A stretch of DNA of 38,046 bases from an uncultured Flavonifractor sp. (GCA_944385585.1 CALWXU010000007.1:1-38046), one strand, 5' to 3'; shown: positions 29,543-37,034, numbered from the stretch's first letter. Notes: generated by a model from the letters alone, not told the origin. Numbers and translations are program-made.

Positions 29543-30562
29543 ATGAAGCTGATTGATACCAGGGACGCGGTGGGCCATGTGCTCTGCCACGACCTGACCC
29601 AGATCATCCCCGGCGTCACCAAGGACGCCCGGTTCCGCAAGGGCCACATCGTCGCCCCCGAGGACATCCCCGTGCTACTGAGCATGGGCAAGGAACACCT
29701 GTACGTGTGGGAGAAGGAGCCGGGCACCCTCCACGAGGACGAGGCCGCCGAGCGCCTGCGCATCCTGTGCCAGAACGAGCACATGCACCCCACGCCGGTG
29801 AAGGAGGGGAAGATTGAGCTCATCGCCGACTGCGACGGCCTGTTCCGGGTGGATGTGGAGCGGCTCAACGCCCTCAACGACGTGGAGGAGCTGATGATCG
29901 CCACCCGCCACACCAACACCGCCGTCCACCAGGGGGACAAGCTTGCGGGCACCCGCATCATCCCCCTGGTGATCCGGGAGGAGGTGCTCCAGGCCGCCGA
30001 GGCGCGGGCAGGGGAGGAGCCCCTGCTCTCCCTCACCCCCTGGAAGCTGAAAACCTGCGGCCTGATCACCACCGGCAGCGAGGTGGCCAAGGGCCTGATT
30101 GCGGACGCCTTCACCCCGGTGATTGTGGACAAGCTGGCGGCCTACGGCATCACCGTCACGGAGCACTGCCTGCCCGGAGACGACCGGGCGGCCATCACCG
30201 CCGCCGCCCTGGATTTCCACGCCAAGGGGGTGGATCTGGTGCTGTGCACCGGCGGCATGAGCGTGGATCCGGACGACCGCACCCCCGGCGCCATCAAGGA
30301 CACCGGGGCGGAGATCATCTCCTACGGCGCGCCGGTGCTGCCCGGGGCCATGTTCCTGCTGGCCTACTTCGCCGACGGCACCCCCATCCTGGGCCTGCCC
30401 GGCTGCGTCATGTACGCCAAGGCCACGATTTTCGACCTGGTGCTCCCCCGCATCGCCGCCGGGGTGCCCATCTCCCGCCGGGAGCTGAAGGCCCTGGGCC
30501 ACGGCGGCCTCTGCCTGGGCTGCCACGAGTGTCACTACCCCGTCTGCCCCTTTGGAAAGTAG
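29543..30562 (+). CDS. MoeA-like molybdopterin-binding protein with C-terminal four-Cys motif
   Basis: 339 aa. The first 150 residues (MKLIDTRDAVGHVLCHDLTQ...) form a MoeA-like N-terminal region. The MPT-binding fold follows: CGLITTGSEVAKGLI, VDLVLCTGGMSVDPDDRTPG and PILGLPGCVMYAKATIFDLV. It is shorter than MoeA and ends in HGGLCLGCHECHYPVCPFGK with C324, C327, C330 and C335, which could bind Zn or an Fe-S cluster. Relatives occur near molybdenum hydroxylase genes in anaerobes. It starts 34 bases after modC with AAAAAGGA upstream. Likely a specialised insertion or maturation factor; exact role unknown. Confidence 0.85.
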   Translation: MKLIDTRDAVGHVLCHDLTQIIPGVTKDARFRKGHIVAPEDIPVLLSMGKEHLYVWEKEPGTLHEDEAAERLRILCQNEHMHPTPVKEGKIELIADCDGLFRVDVERLNALNDVEELMIATRHTNTAVHQGDKLAGTRIIPLVIREEVLQAAEARAGEEPLLSLTPWKLKTCGLITTGSEVAKGLIADAFTPVIVDKLAAYGITVTEHCLPGDDRAAITAAALDFHAKGVDLVLCTGGMSVDPDDRTPGAIKDTGAEIISYGAPVLPGAMFLLAYFADGTPILGLPGCVMYAKATIFDLVLPRIAAGVPISRRELKALGHGGLCLGCHECHYPVCPFGK

Positions 30563-30596
30563 GCCGGATTATGCCCCGGGGAGGAGGAACGCCACG

Positions 30597-30692
30597 GTGA
30601 GGACGGTTGCTGTCATTCTGGCGGGTGGAAAATCCAGCCGCATGGGCCGCGATAAGGCCCTGTTGCCGGTGGAGATGTTGATTTCTACATAG
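30597..30692 (+). pseudogene. mobA: Truncated mobA (first ~26 codons only)
   Basis: From a GTG with GGAGGAGG upstream the frame reads VRTVAVILAGGKSSRMGRDK and then ALLPVE, the exact N-terminal nucleotide-binding motif of MobA (LAGGxSxRMGxDKALL). After about 30674 the match ends and the frame stops at TAG 30690-30692. MobA (about 190-200 aa) attaches GMP to the cofactor; this copy cannot be functional. The break marks the start of the accessory segment. It is the final position in the cofactor locus, 34 bases after the MoeA-like gene. Confidence 0.85.
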
Positions 30693-30772
30693 ACATGGCA
30701 TGCGCCTTTATCAACGACAAGGACGCGCCCAAGGATAAGCTGGCGCGGTATTACGAGCACGTTGTGAAATGA
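30671..30772 (+). pseudogene. Gene remnant joined to the mobA break
   Basis: A reading frame different from mobA gives DVDFYIDMACAFINDKDAPK followed by DKLARYYEHVVK and a TGA at 30770-30772. It has the composition of a real protein C-terminus, has no start of its own, and is followed by an intrinsic terminator, so it looks like the tail of a gene fused to mobA by insertion or deletion. Family not recognised. Confidence 0.5.
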
Positions 30773-30782
30773 TAAAAGAAGG

Positions 30783-30806
30783 GCGGGGGCAGGAGCCCCC
30801 GCTTTT
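30783..30806 (+). terminator. Intrinsic terminator after the gene remnant
   Basis: GCGGGGGC, loop AGGA, GCCCCCGC, then TTTT, eleven bases after the remnant's stop. Confidence 0.8.
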
Positions 30807-30909
30807 CCGTGCGTAATTCATGCGTAAATTTGACCGTATACTTTGGAATTACGACAAATTATCCGGAAGGGAAAACCACCAACCGGAATCCATGGATCGA
30901 CTGGGAGAG
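30807..30909. other. Junction region without a gene
   Basis: Lower-GC sequence with a direct repeat TGCGTAA at 30810-30816 and 30821-30827. No convincing coding sequence; the only open frames are about 30 codons. May contain the end of the integrated element, but no matching second copy was found in the window. Confidence 0.35.
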
Positions 30910-30954
30910 TAAAGAAAAATCCCGCATCCCTTGGAAATCAAGAGATGCAGGATT
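30910..30954 (-). terminator. Terminator of the minus-strand accessory operon
   Basis: On the minus strand AATCCTGCATCTCTTG, loop ATTTC, CAAGGGATGCGGGATT (30954-30918) with two mismatches, then TTTCTTT. It follows the last gene of the accessory block (stop at 31033). Confidence 0.75.
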
Positions 30955-31032
30955 GAAGCTAGACTTCGATCTGGATATTTTCGTTTAGTTGTTCTTCAAC
31001 TTTTGATTCTGCCAAGTGTCTCCCTTAATCGG

Positions 31033-31230
31033 CTATTTGTATCCGATAACAGGTACCTGCTTTACCTTTTTGCCTATCTGTCTTCTTTCCAATGCAAACA
31101 CCATGTCTGGAGTTCGCTCAAAAAAGCCAATATCTCTTTTCCAACTGAGCCCGCATTTGCAGTGGCACAGGCCGATAAACTGCTGCTTCATCTTCCGGCC
31201 ACAATTGGGGCAGACCCGTTTACTGCTCAT
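31033..31230 (-). CDS. Small zinc-ribbon protein of integrative elements
   Basis: 65 aa. The CPNCGRKMKQQFIGLCHCKC core (Cys8, Cys11, then Cys22, Cys24, Cys26) is a probable zinc ribbon, followed by a basic C-terminus (ALERRQIGKKVKQVPVIGYK). ATG 31230 has GGAGGAACGCTG upstream and shares one base with the stop of the preceding gene (TGATG). Very similar small proteins occur in clostridial integrative elements in my recollection. Function unknown; nucleic-acid binding is plausible. Confidence 0.65.
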   Translation of the reverse strand: MSSKRVCPNCGRKMKQQFIGLCHCKCGLSWKRDIGFFERTPDMVFALERRQIGKKVKQVPVIGYK

Positions 31231-31538
31231 CAGCGTTCCTCCGGCTGGGTGGTGGAACCGCCCGCGCAGGAAATGCCATACTGCCGGAGCAAATCTCGCG
31301 CCCGCGCCTCCCCGTCTTGGGTAATTCGGATAGGAGCTTTTCCACAGTCATTAAGCACCAGCCCCGCCGCATCCAACCGGCTCAGCGCGCTGCGGTCGTG
31401 GCCCTTCCAGGTCAGGCGGAGCTTCTCGGCGGTTCGGATCGGTTTATGCCGAATCCCTTCGGTGGGGTATTCCTGCCAAGAGGTCAGATACAAAAGCATC
31501 AAAGTCAGCTCGTCAATGATCTTGTCCATGTCCTGCAT
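31230..31538 (-). CDS. DUF6429-like protein
   Basis: 102 aa from ATG 31538 (MQDMDKIIDELTLMLLYLTS), chosen because GGAGG lies nine bases upstream; an ATG at 31562 is also open. It is mostly helical and looks like a small winged-helix: LRLTWKGHDRSALSRLDAAG, then DDGEARARDLL-type helices near the end. It resembles DUF6429 proteins carried by clostridial mobile elements. It overlaps the KilA-N gene by 26 bases and the zinc-ribbon gene by one. Role unknown. Confidence 0.65.
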   Translation of the reverse strand: MQDMDKIIDELTLMLLYLTSWQEYPTEGIRHKPIRTAEKLRLTWKGHDRSALSRLDAAGLVLNDCGKAPIRITQDGEARARDLLRQYGISCAGGSTTQPEER

Positions 31539-32382
31539 CTGCCTGACCCTCCAGCATTTCAATCCTGTGGTCTCCCACCAAGGACTTCATCATTTGTTTT
31601 GCGCTTGCATTGAGCCGCAGCAGTCGCTCACTTTGGGAAACGCCCTGCCGGATCAGCTCTGCATTGATGCTCTCCAGATTTGCCAGAACAATCAACTGCT
31701 GAAGGCTTGCCTCATCACGGATATTACCTGGGCTGTCAGGGTGTGCCTGCCTCCATTCTTTTGCGGTGATGCCAAACAGGGCTACATTCAGGACATCAGC
31801 CTCGCTGGCATAGGTAAAGCTCTGTCGCTGTGGAGTGATGTCCGGAGGGATCAGCATGTCCTTGATTGCATCGGTATGGATCCGGTAATTGATTTTAGCC
31901 AGTGTCCGGTTGAGATTCCAGCCAAGGGCAAGCCGGCTGTTTTCATCCGCCTTTAGCCGTTGGTAGTCCTTGATGATGTATAGCTTGAACTCAGCGGAAA
32001 TCCAGGAGGCAAACTCGAACGCAATATCCCTGTGTGCAAATGTACCGCCATATCTTCCGGCCTTGGAGAAGATCCCAATCGCGCCGGTTGCGTCAACCCA
32101 CTTTTTCGGAGACATGGTAAATGCGTTGGAACCGGCCTGGATTTTAAACCCGTCGAATTCGACGGGTTTGAATTCCGGATTGTTGAGCTGCTCCCATAAC
32201 CCCAGGAATTCAATTGTGTCCCGGTTCCGCATCCAATTCTTGATCACATCATCCGGGGCATCGCTCTTATAGCGTGCAATATCTGTCAGGGAGATGTAGT
32301 CGTTCTCATCGCCGCTGGAAACGACGGCAATATCTGTCCCTTTGGCGTGAATATGATCTTTCATGGGCTTCTTTGACGCCAT
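31513..32382 (-). CDS. KilA-N domain protein
   Basis: 289 aa from ATG 32382 (AAGGAGG eight bases upstream). The KilA-N DNA-binding domain spans about 12-150: NDYISLTDIARYKSDAPDDV, NWMRNRDTIEFLGLWEQLNN, KWVDATGAIGIFSKAGRYGG and AFEFASWISAEFKLYIIKDY. The C-terminal half (DVLNVALFGITAKEWRQAHP...SLQQLIVLANLESINAELIRQG) is shared with prophage and element KilA-N proteins. Such proteins are phage-like antirepressors or regulators. Base composition is visibly lower in GC than the chromosomal genes to the left, consistent with transfer. Confidence 0.88.
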   Translation of the reverse strand: MASKKPMKDHIHAKGTDIAVVSSGDENDYISLTDIARYKSDAPDDVIKNWMRNRDTIEFLGLWEQLNNPEFKPVEFDGFKIQAGSNAFTMSPKKWVDATGAIGIFSKAGRYGGTFAHRDIAFEFASWISAEFKLYIIKDYQRLKADENSRLALGWNLNRTLAKINYRIHTDAIKDMLIPPDITPQRQSFTYASEADVLNVALFGITAKEWRQAHPDSPGNIRDEASLQQLIVLANLESINAELIRQGVSQSERLLRLNASAKQMMKSLVGDHRIEMLEGQADAGHGQDH

Positions 32383-33332
32383 GCGCTCACCCTCCTTGTG
32401 TGATGATTTGATCCAACAGTCCCTGACAGCCCGCCAGCACATCCCTCCAGGTGGCATCGAAGTCGTCGGTGTACCAGGGATCGGCTACCTCCTGCTCCGG
32501 GCGGCCGGCATATTCCATCAGGAGGTGCATCTTGTCGTTGAAGTCGCCGCCGCAGATACGGTACATGTTGCGGAGGTTGGCCCTGTCCATCCCAATGAGC
32601 AGGTCGTACTCCTCGTAGTCGCTGTTGCGGAGCTGCCGGGCGGCATGTCCGTCGCAGGAGATGCCGTGCTCCGCCAGCTTCCGCCGGGCCGGTGGGTAGA
32701 CCGGATTGCCAATCTCCTCCCGGCTGGTGGCCGCCGAGGCGATCTGAAATTCGTCTTCCAGTCCCGCCTTCTTCACCAAATCCTTCATCACATACTCGGC
32801 CATCGGGCTCCGACAAATATTGCCGTGGCAAATAAAAAGGAGCTTTATCATGTTCCTGATCCCCCGCTGATACTGTGTTGCTCTCAGTATAGCAGGTATT
32901 GCCCGGTTCGTCGAGCCCTTCCCGCAGCCAGGCCCCGGCCTGGATCTGTTCCAACAGCTCCGCCTTTGTCCAGCGGTGCTCCAGTGCGGCCCGGAGATAC
33001 CAGGCGCGCTCCTGGCTGTCCTCACAGCCCGCCAGGATCGCCACATTCTGCGTCCAGCCCAGTTTTAGGGCCAGCGCCCGCAGCTCTGGATTGTCTGCAT
33101 AGGCGCGGTAGAATTCCCGCATCCGGCGCAGGTTCCGGGGGGAGAAGCCCTTGGCCTCCGGATAGTTCTCCTGGAGATACTCGGCAGCCATGACCGCCGC
33201 GCCCTTCTCCGGGCGGGTGCAGACGGCCTTTCCGATTGCAAAGTACAGATCCATCTGCGGGAGTTCCGCCCCCATGAGCTGATCCAGCGTCCTGTACATA
33301 GCGCTGTAATCGGTTGGTTTTCTGACGTTCAT
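32361..33332 (-). CDS. DUF1016 N-terminal domain protein with frameshifted C-terminus
   Basis: Residues 1-155 match the helical DUF1016 (YhcG-like) N-terminal domain: YSAMYRTLDQLMGAELPQMD, KGFSPRNLRRMREFYRAYAD and LEHRWTKAELLEQIQAG. The PDDEXK nuclease half is absent. After about codon 157 the frame passes into the phosphatase gene in the wrong frame, giving an Arg/Pro/Gly-rich tail that is not real protein. The switch point is five G on the coding strand (32861-32865). With six G the frame would end at a TGA overlapping the phosphatase ATG, like its neighbours. ATG 33332 has AAAGGAG upstream. True length is probably about 160 aa. Confidence 0.65.
   Translation of the reverse strand: MNVRKPTDYSAMYRTLDQLMGAELPQMDLYFAIGKAVCTRPEKGAAVMAAEYLQENYPEAKGFSPRNLRRMREFYRAYADNPELRALALKLGWTQNVAILAGCEDSQERAWYLRAALEHRWTKAELLEQIQAGAWLREGLDEPGNTCYTESNTVSAGDQEHDKAPFYLPRQYLSEPDGRVCDEGFGEEGGTGRRISDRLGGHQPGGDWQSGLPTGPAEAGGARHLLRRTCRPAAPQQRLRGVRPAHWDGQGQPPQHVPYLRRRLQRQDAPPDGICRPPGAGGSRSLVHRRLRCHLEGCAGGLSGTVGSNHHTRRVSAWRQRSP
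32387..32851 (-). CDS. Low-molecular-weight protein-tyrosine phosphatase
   Basis: 154 aa. The P-loop is at the N-terminus: C8-HGNIC-R14-SP (MIKLLFICHGNICRSPMAEY), and the general acid Asp lies in VADPWYTDDF. It dephosphorylates phosphotyrosine proteins in the cytoplasm; in this context a role in stress or antiphage signalling is possible but speculative. It lies four bases before the KilA-N gene and after the DUF1016 gene in a tight minus-strand operon. Confidence 0.93.
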   Translation of the reverse strand: MIKLLFICHGNICRSPMAEYVMKDLVKKAGLEDEFQIASAATSREEIGNPVYPPARRKLAEHGISCDGHAARQLRNSDYEEYDLLIGMDRANLRNMYRICGGDFNDKMHLLMEYAGRPEQEVADPWYTDDFDATWRDVLAGCQGLLDQIITQGG

Positions 33333-33371
33333 CGGTTTCTCCTTTCCGGCGCCCTGCGCCTGATTTACTCT

Positions 33372-33422
33372 GACCACAAAAGGGAGTGCAGCGTTTGATA
33401 CGCTGTGCCCCCTTTCGTGGTC
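33372..33422 (-). terminator. Hairpin between yolD-like and DUF1016 genes
   Basis: Arms GACCACAAAAGGG (33372-33384) and CCCTTTCGTGGTC (33410-33422), one mismatch, with an inner CAGCGT-TTGAT-ACGCTG stem. It lies just after the yolD-like stop (33425); no T tract is evident, so termination may be partial. Confidence 0.5.
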
Positions 33423-33424
33423 AA

Positions 33425-33847
33425 CTACATGAGTGTTTGGAAGATGTCGCTCTCCAGGGCCACTACATCCTCCAGGGGGATCTCCGTCCCGTCTGCCAGG
33501 AGCAGGATCCGCTCCAGTTCCCTGAACTTCTTCAGCCGACCGGTGGTGGTGAGGTAGGCCCCGCCGTCCTTCTTTTCATCCGGCTGGAACCAGGTGATGG
33601 TGATCTCCGGCTGCTCGTCCATGTGCTCCAGCAGCACGGCCTGCCTCCGGTCCAGCTCCGCCCGGGTGTCCTCGTCCAGTTCTATCCGCTGTTCCGTCAG
33701 CCGGGCAGTCTCCGCGATGGCGGCCCCGTGGCCGCTGAGGGCGGCGAAGGGGCTGAAGATGGCGGCCCGGTCGCGGATGGGCATCCGGGGGTGCCGCTTA
33801 GAGGTGGGATGCGGGAGGTTTATAATGTCGTCGTATGGCCCGTTCAT
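33425..33847 (-). CDS. YolD-like protein, partner of the Y-family polymerase
   Basis: 140 aa. Family opening MNGPYDDIINLPHPTSKRHP, then MPIRDRAAIFSPFAALSGHG and TARLTEQRIELDED; C-terminal part TITWFQPDEKKDGGAYLTTTG with the final acidic strand. YolD-like proteins are encoded directly with UvrX/DinB-type polymerases in SOS cassettes on Bacillus and clostridial elements; they replace UmuD in these systems by context. Start overlaps the polymerase stop by four bases (ATGA). Confidence 0.93.
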   Translation of the reverse strand: MNGPYDDIINLPHPTSKRHPRMPIRDRAAIFSPFAALSGHGAAIAETARLTEQRIELDEDTRAELDRRQAVLLEHMDEQPEITITWFQPDEKKDGGAYLTTTGRLKKFRELERILLLADGTEIPLEDVVALESDIFQTLM

Positions 33848-35364
33848 GCCTGATGCCCTCCGATCGTCTGATTGCGTTCTTTGGCCGTGGCGCCATCCTC
33901 CAGGTTCATCCCCTTGAGGATGGCGTTCTTGCCATACCGCTTCTTAATGCCCAACATGGCCTCCTGGAGCTTCCGTTCCCGGGCGTGGGCGGCCTCATCC
34001 GCCTGCTCCTGCCGTTCCCTGGCGGCGTAGTCAGTGAACAGGTCCATCTGCTCTGTCTCGTGCCCCTTGGGCGCTTCCTCCTCGTCCAGCAGTTTGTTGG
34101 CACTGATACTCAGACGGCGGATCAGCAGGTTCCTGTCCACGATCCGGTCGTAGAGGGCCGCCGCCGCTTTCTGTAAGTCGTTGGCCGAGGAGGTGTAGGC
34201 GAAGTTCTCCGTGCCCACAGCGTGCTTGGGGATCCTCCGCCCGTAGCGGTCGGTGGTCACCGGGCCGTGGTAGTTCTGGCGGCGGCGCGGGTCGTCCAGA
34301 TTCTCCCGGTCATAGCCCACGGTGAGCACCAGCTGGTTGGTCACCAGCCGCTTGTCCACCAGCTCCAGCGCCAGGGCGTCCGCCATCTCCCGCACCACCA
34401 GCCGGGCTTTGTCAAAGTCATAGGGGCACTGGAGCACCTGGCCGGAGACGATGCTTTTATGTTCCGGCTTGTACGCCTTCACGTCCGCGATGGTGCAGGG
34501 CTCCCAGCCCCAGGCGTGGTCGATCAGGATCTCCGCGTTGACCCCGAACAGCTTGTATAGCAGCTCCTCGTTGTGGTAGTCCGCGGGCTTGCCGATGGAG
34601 CACCGGGCGATGTCCCCCATGGTGTAGAGCCTGTGGGCCTCCAGCTTGCTGGCGTAGCCCTTGCCCACCCGCCAGAAGTCGGTGAGGGGGCGGTGGCCCC
34701 ACAGCAGCCGCCGGTAGCCCATCTCGTCCAGCTCCGCGATGCGGACCCCATACTCGTCCGCCGGGACGTGCTTGGCCCCGATGTCCATGGCCACCTTGGC
34801 CAGGTACAGGTTGGTGCCCATGCCCGCCGCGGCGGTGATGCCGGTGGTTTTCAAAATATCCAGGATGATCGTCCGGGTCAGCTCCCGGGCCGTCATCCTG
34901 TAGGTGTCCAGGTAGTTGGTCACGTCCATGAACACCTCATCGATGCTGTATGGGAAGATGTCCTCCGGCGCGATGTATTTCAGGTAGACACTGTAGATTT
35001 TCGTGCTCCAGTCGATGTAGTGGGCCATCCGGGGCGGGGCCACCAGGTAGTCCAGGGCCAGGGAGGGGTTGCTCCGTACCTCCGGGTCGTGCCAGGAGGC
35101 GCCGGTGAGCCGCCGCCCCGGGGCCTGCCGCTGCCGCTGGAGGTTGACCTCTTTGACCTTCTGCACCACCTCAAAGAGACGGGCCCGTCCGGAGATGCCG
35201 TAGGCCTTCAGGGAGGGAGACACCGCCAGGCAGATGGTCTTTTCTGTCCGCCGCTTGTCCGCCACCACCAGGTTGGTGGTCATGGGGTCCAGCCCCCGCT
35301 CCACGCACTCCACCGAGGCGTAAAAGCTCTTGAGGTCGCAGCAGATCAGGCACTTTTCTTTCAC
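33844..35364 (-). CDS. Y-family translesion DNA polymerase (UvrX/DinB/UmuC type)
   Basis: 506 aa from GTG 35364 (GGAAGGGAG upstream). Catalytic acidic residues are Asp10 (CLICCDLKSFYASVECV) and D142-E143 (FPYSIDEVFMDV). The little-finger domain includes VSGQVLQCPYDFDKARLVVR. A C-terminal extension ends PLED-like in acidic and basic residues and contains QMDLFTDY (about 440-447), a likely beta-clamp-binding sequence. It copies past damaged bases at the cost of mutation. It is encoded after the AlkZ-related gene and overlaps the yolD-like gene. No LexA box was recognised upstream. Confidence 0.95.
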   Translation of the reverse strand: MKEKCLICCDLKSFYASVECVERGLDPMTTNLVVADKRRTEKTICLAVSPSLKAYGISGRARLFEVVQKVKEVNLQRQRQAPGRRLTGASWHDPEVRSNPSLALDYLVAPPRMAHYIDWSTKIYSVYLKYIAPEDIFPYSIDEVFMDVTNYLDTYRMTARELTRTIILDILKTTGITAAAGMGTNLYLAKVAMDIGAKHVPADEYGVRIAELDEMGYRRLLWGHRPLTDFWRVGKGYASKLEAHRLYTMGDIARCSIGKPADYHNEELLYKLFGVNAEILIDHAWGWEPCTIADVKAYKPEHKSIVSGQVLQCPYDFDKARLVVREMADALALELVDKRLVTNQLVLTVGYDRENLDDPRRRQNYHGPVTTDRYGRRIPKHAVGTENFAYTSSANDLQKAAAALYDRIVDRNLLIRRLSISANKLLDEEEAPKGHETEQMDLFTDYAARERQEQADEAAHARERKLQEAMLGIKKRYGKNAILKGMNLEDGATAKERNQTIGGHQA

Positions 35365-35411
35365 GCCCCGGTCACTCCCTTCCAATTTAGTATATCACGG
35401 GCATTGTCCGA

Positions 35412-36143
35412 TTATTGGGGCCAGCCCAGCACGGCGTCCAGCTCCTCCTGGGTTGCCTCCGGGAAGTTCTTCCGAATCTGTTCATAGATCAGGGCCTTGG
35501 ATTCCACCGGATCCACGGAATAGGCGGAGGATATGTGGTCATAGCCCAACAGGGCCTCCGGGGTGGAGTAGACAGAGATGTGCCAGCCGTAGGGGAAGCC
35601 CTTCTTGTTGATCCGCCGGCGGAAGTCCCGGATGAGCAGATAGCCGCCCATCTGCAGGTCGGTCACCGTCCCCTCGAAGTTCTTCTCCCCGCCCTTGCCG
35701 AACCCGGCCTGCCGCTTGAGTTCAAAGGAGAACCACTCGTCTCTGGTCAGAAATTGGTCCATGATCCGCTTCTGCCGCATGGTGGCCAGCTCCTCATCCC
35801 AGCGGCTGTCAAAGTCATAGCCGTCCCGCCGCCAGTTGGCGAAGTGGGGGAACCACGCCCTGGAGATAAAACCGGCCTTGCCGCCGAAGAACTTGCCGTA
35901 GGCCACCTTGCCGCTGCGGGCAATCAGCCGCCGCCACTCCCAGGGATCCTGTTCCGCATCCCCCGTCCACCAGTAGAGGTCGGAGGTGTTCTCCTCCGCA
36001 GAGAAGCCGTCCACCTCATTCTTGAACAGGGGCAGGAAGCCCACCTCGTCAATCCAGCCGATGAGCTCCTCCCAGCTCTGGATGCGGCTGGGGGCGTCCC
36101 AGTCCAGCCCCCGCATGATCCACGCGCCGTCCTCAATCGCCAT
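35412..36143 (-). CDS. AlkZ-related protein
   Basis: 243 aa. IMRGLDWDAPSRIQSWEELI, DEVGFLPLFKNEVDGFSAEE, DPWEWRRLIARSGKVAYGKF and GFISRAWFPHFANWRRDGYD match the proteins annotated as AlkZ-related in Firmicutes, which share only a region of the DNA-glycosylase family. ATG 36143 has GGGAGG upstream. It lies 47 bases before the Y-family polymerase, so a role in damaged-DNA handling is suggested by context; no catalytic residues can be named with confidence. Confidence 0.75.
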   Translation of the reverse strand: MAIEDGAWIMRGLDWDAPSRIQSWEELIGWIDEVGFLPLFKNEVDGFSAEENTSDLYWWTGDAEQDPWEWRRLIARSGKVAYGKFFGGKAGFISRAWFPHFANWRRDGYDFDSRWDEELATMRQKRIMDQFLTRDEWFSFELKRQAGFGKGGEKNFEGTVTDLQMGGYLLIRDFRRRINKKGFPYGWHISVYSTPEALLGYDHISSAYSVDPVESKALIYEQIRKNFPEATQEELDAVLGWPQ

Positions 36144-36239
36144 CGTACCGCCTCCCTGGGGTTGTCTGAATTCATTGTAGCACGTTTGTTCTAGCTGTGC
36201 CATAGGGATGAGATATTTTCTCAGCCAAAAAGCCGCAAA

Positions 36240-36270
36240 GGAAAAGGCGGCGGAGCCGCCGCCTTTTCCC
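36240..36270. terminator. Symmetric terminator after the metallophosphoesterase
   Basis: GGAAAAGGCGGC, GGAGCC, GCCGCCTTTTCC: a perfect palindrome with A and T tracts, working in either direction, 15 bases after the phosphoesterase stop. Confidence 0.85.
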
Positions 36271-36284
36271 TTACGGCCTTCTGC

Positions 36285-37034
36285 TTATAGAATCTGCACA
36301 ATCTGTTCCCATAGGAGAATATGTTTGGTGTCAATGGCCTTGCTGCCGTGATAGTGCCCGAACAGCCAGTAGTGGTATTGTGCCCGGTCTTTGATCTCCT
36401 GGAGGAAGTCCGTTAGGTGGTCCGCCACGTTGTGCCGGGAGAACTGGAGGGCGATGCTGGTTGGGGCGCAGTGGGTGAGGATGTAGTCCACCGCCCAGCC
36501 ATGGGCGTCCAGGTTTCTTCTGGCCTCTGCATATTCCTCCTCTGACGGCAGCTCCTCCTTCCACCAGGACAGGTGGTCAATGCGGAACCGGGCCCGCTCT
36601 TTCCGCTGCAACATCCAATATTTCCGCTCAAAGTTGGGGTCGCTCAGGCTGAGGATGCCGTCCTCAATGTCGTGGGAGGCCGCCCCGCCCATGGTGAAGA
36701 AGGTGAGCCCGGCCAGCTCAAATACCTGCCCCCGCATCAGGTGGAGCACGTGAGGCCGGATGGGCCGCACCCTGCCTCCATGCCAGAGTTCCACTGGGTA
36801 TCGGGCCAAGGCATCATAGTTTTCATGGTTCCCGGAGACGAAGGCCACGGTGAAGGGCAGCCCCTCCAGCCAGTCCAGGGCCTCATCATCCCGTTCATCC
36901 CCGAACCACACGCTGCCAAAGTCTCCAAGCTGGAGTATCACATCCTCCTTGGTGAGCTTCCGGCCCTCCGGGAAGTATTCCAGGCGGAACCGCTCAAAAT
37001 TTCCGTGGGTGTCGCCCGTTGCAAAAATCTTCAT
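36285..37034 (-). CDS. Calcineurin-like metallophosphoesterase
   Basis: 249 aa. Metal ligands in order: D8/H10 (ATGDTHGNFERF), D37 (LQLGDFGSVWFGD), N70/H71 (VSGNHENYDAL), His of LTHCAPTS, and GHYHGS near the C-terminus. The family includes phosphatases, nucleases and cyclic-nucleotide phosphodiesterases; substrate unknown. ATG 37034 overlaps the stop of the recombinase fragment (ATGA) and has GGAGGAAG upstream. Similar phosphoesterases occur as cargo in clostridial integrative elements. Confidence 0.9.
   Translation of the reverse strand: MKIFATGDTHGNFERFRLEYFPEGRKLTKEDVILQLGDFGSVWFGDERDDEALDWLEGLPFTVAFVSGNHENYDALARYPVELWHGGRVRPIRPHVLHLMRGQVFELAGLTFFTMGGAASHDIEDGILSLSDPNFERKYWMLQRKERARFRIDHLSWWKEELPSEEEYAEARRNLDAHGWAVDYILTHCAPTSIALQFSRHNVADHLTDFLQEIKDRAQYHYWLFGHYHGSKAIDTKHILLWEQIVQIL

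Noticed and set aside
28168..30132. 654-codon minus-strand frame antisense to modC and the MoeA-like gene
   Set aside because: Composition typical of an antisense shadow in GC-rich DNA; the plus-strand genes have clear motifs.
30931..31956. 341-codon plus-strand frame
   Set aside because: Antisense to the KilA-N, DUF6429-like and zinc-ribbon genes, which have ribosome sites, overlaps and recognisable domains.
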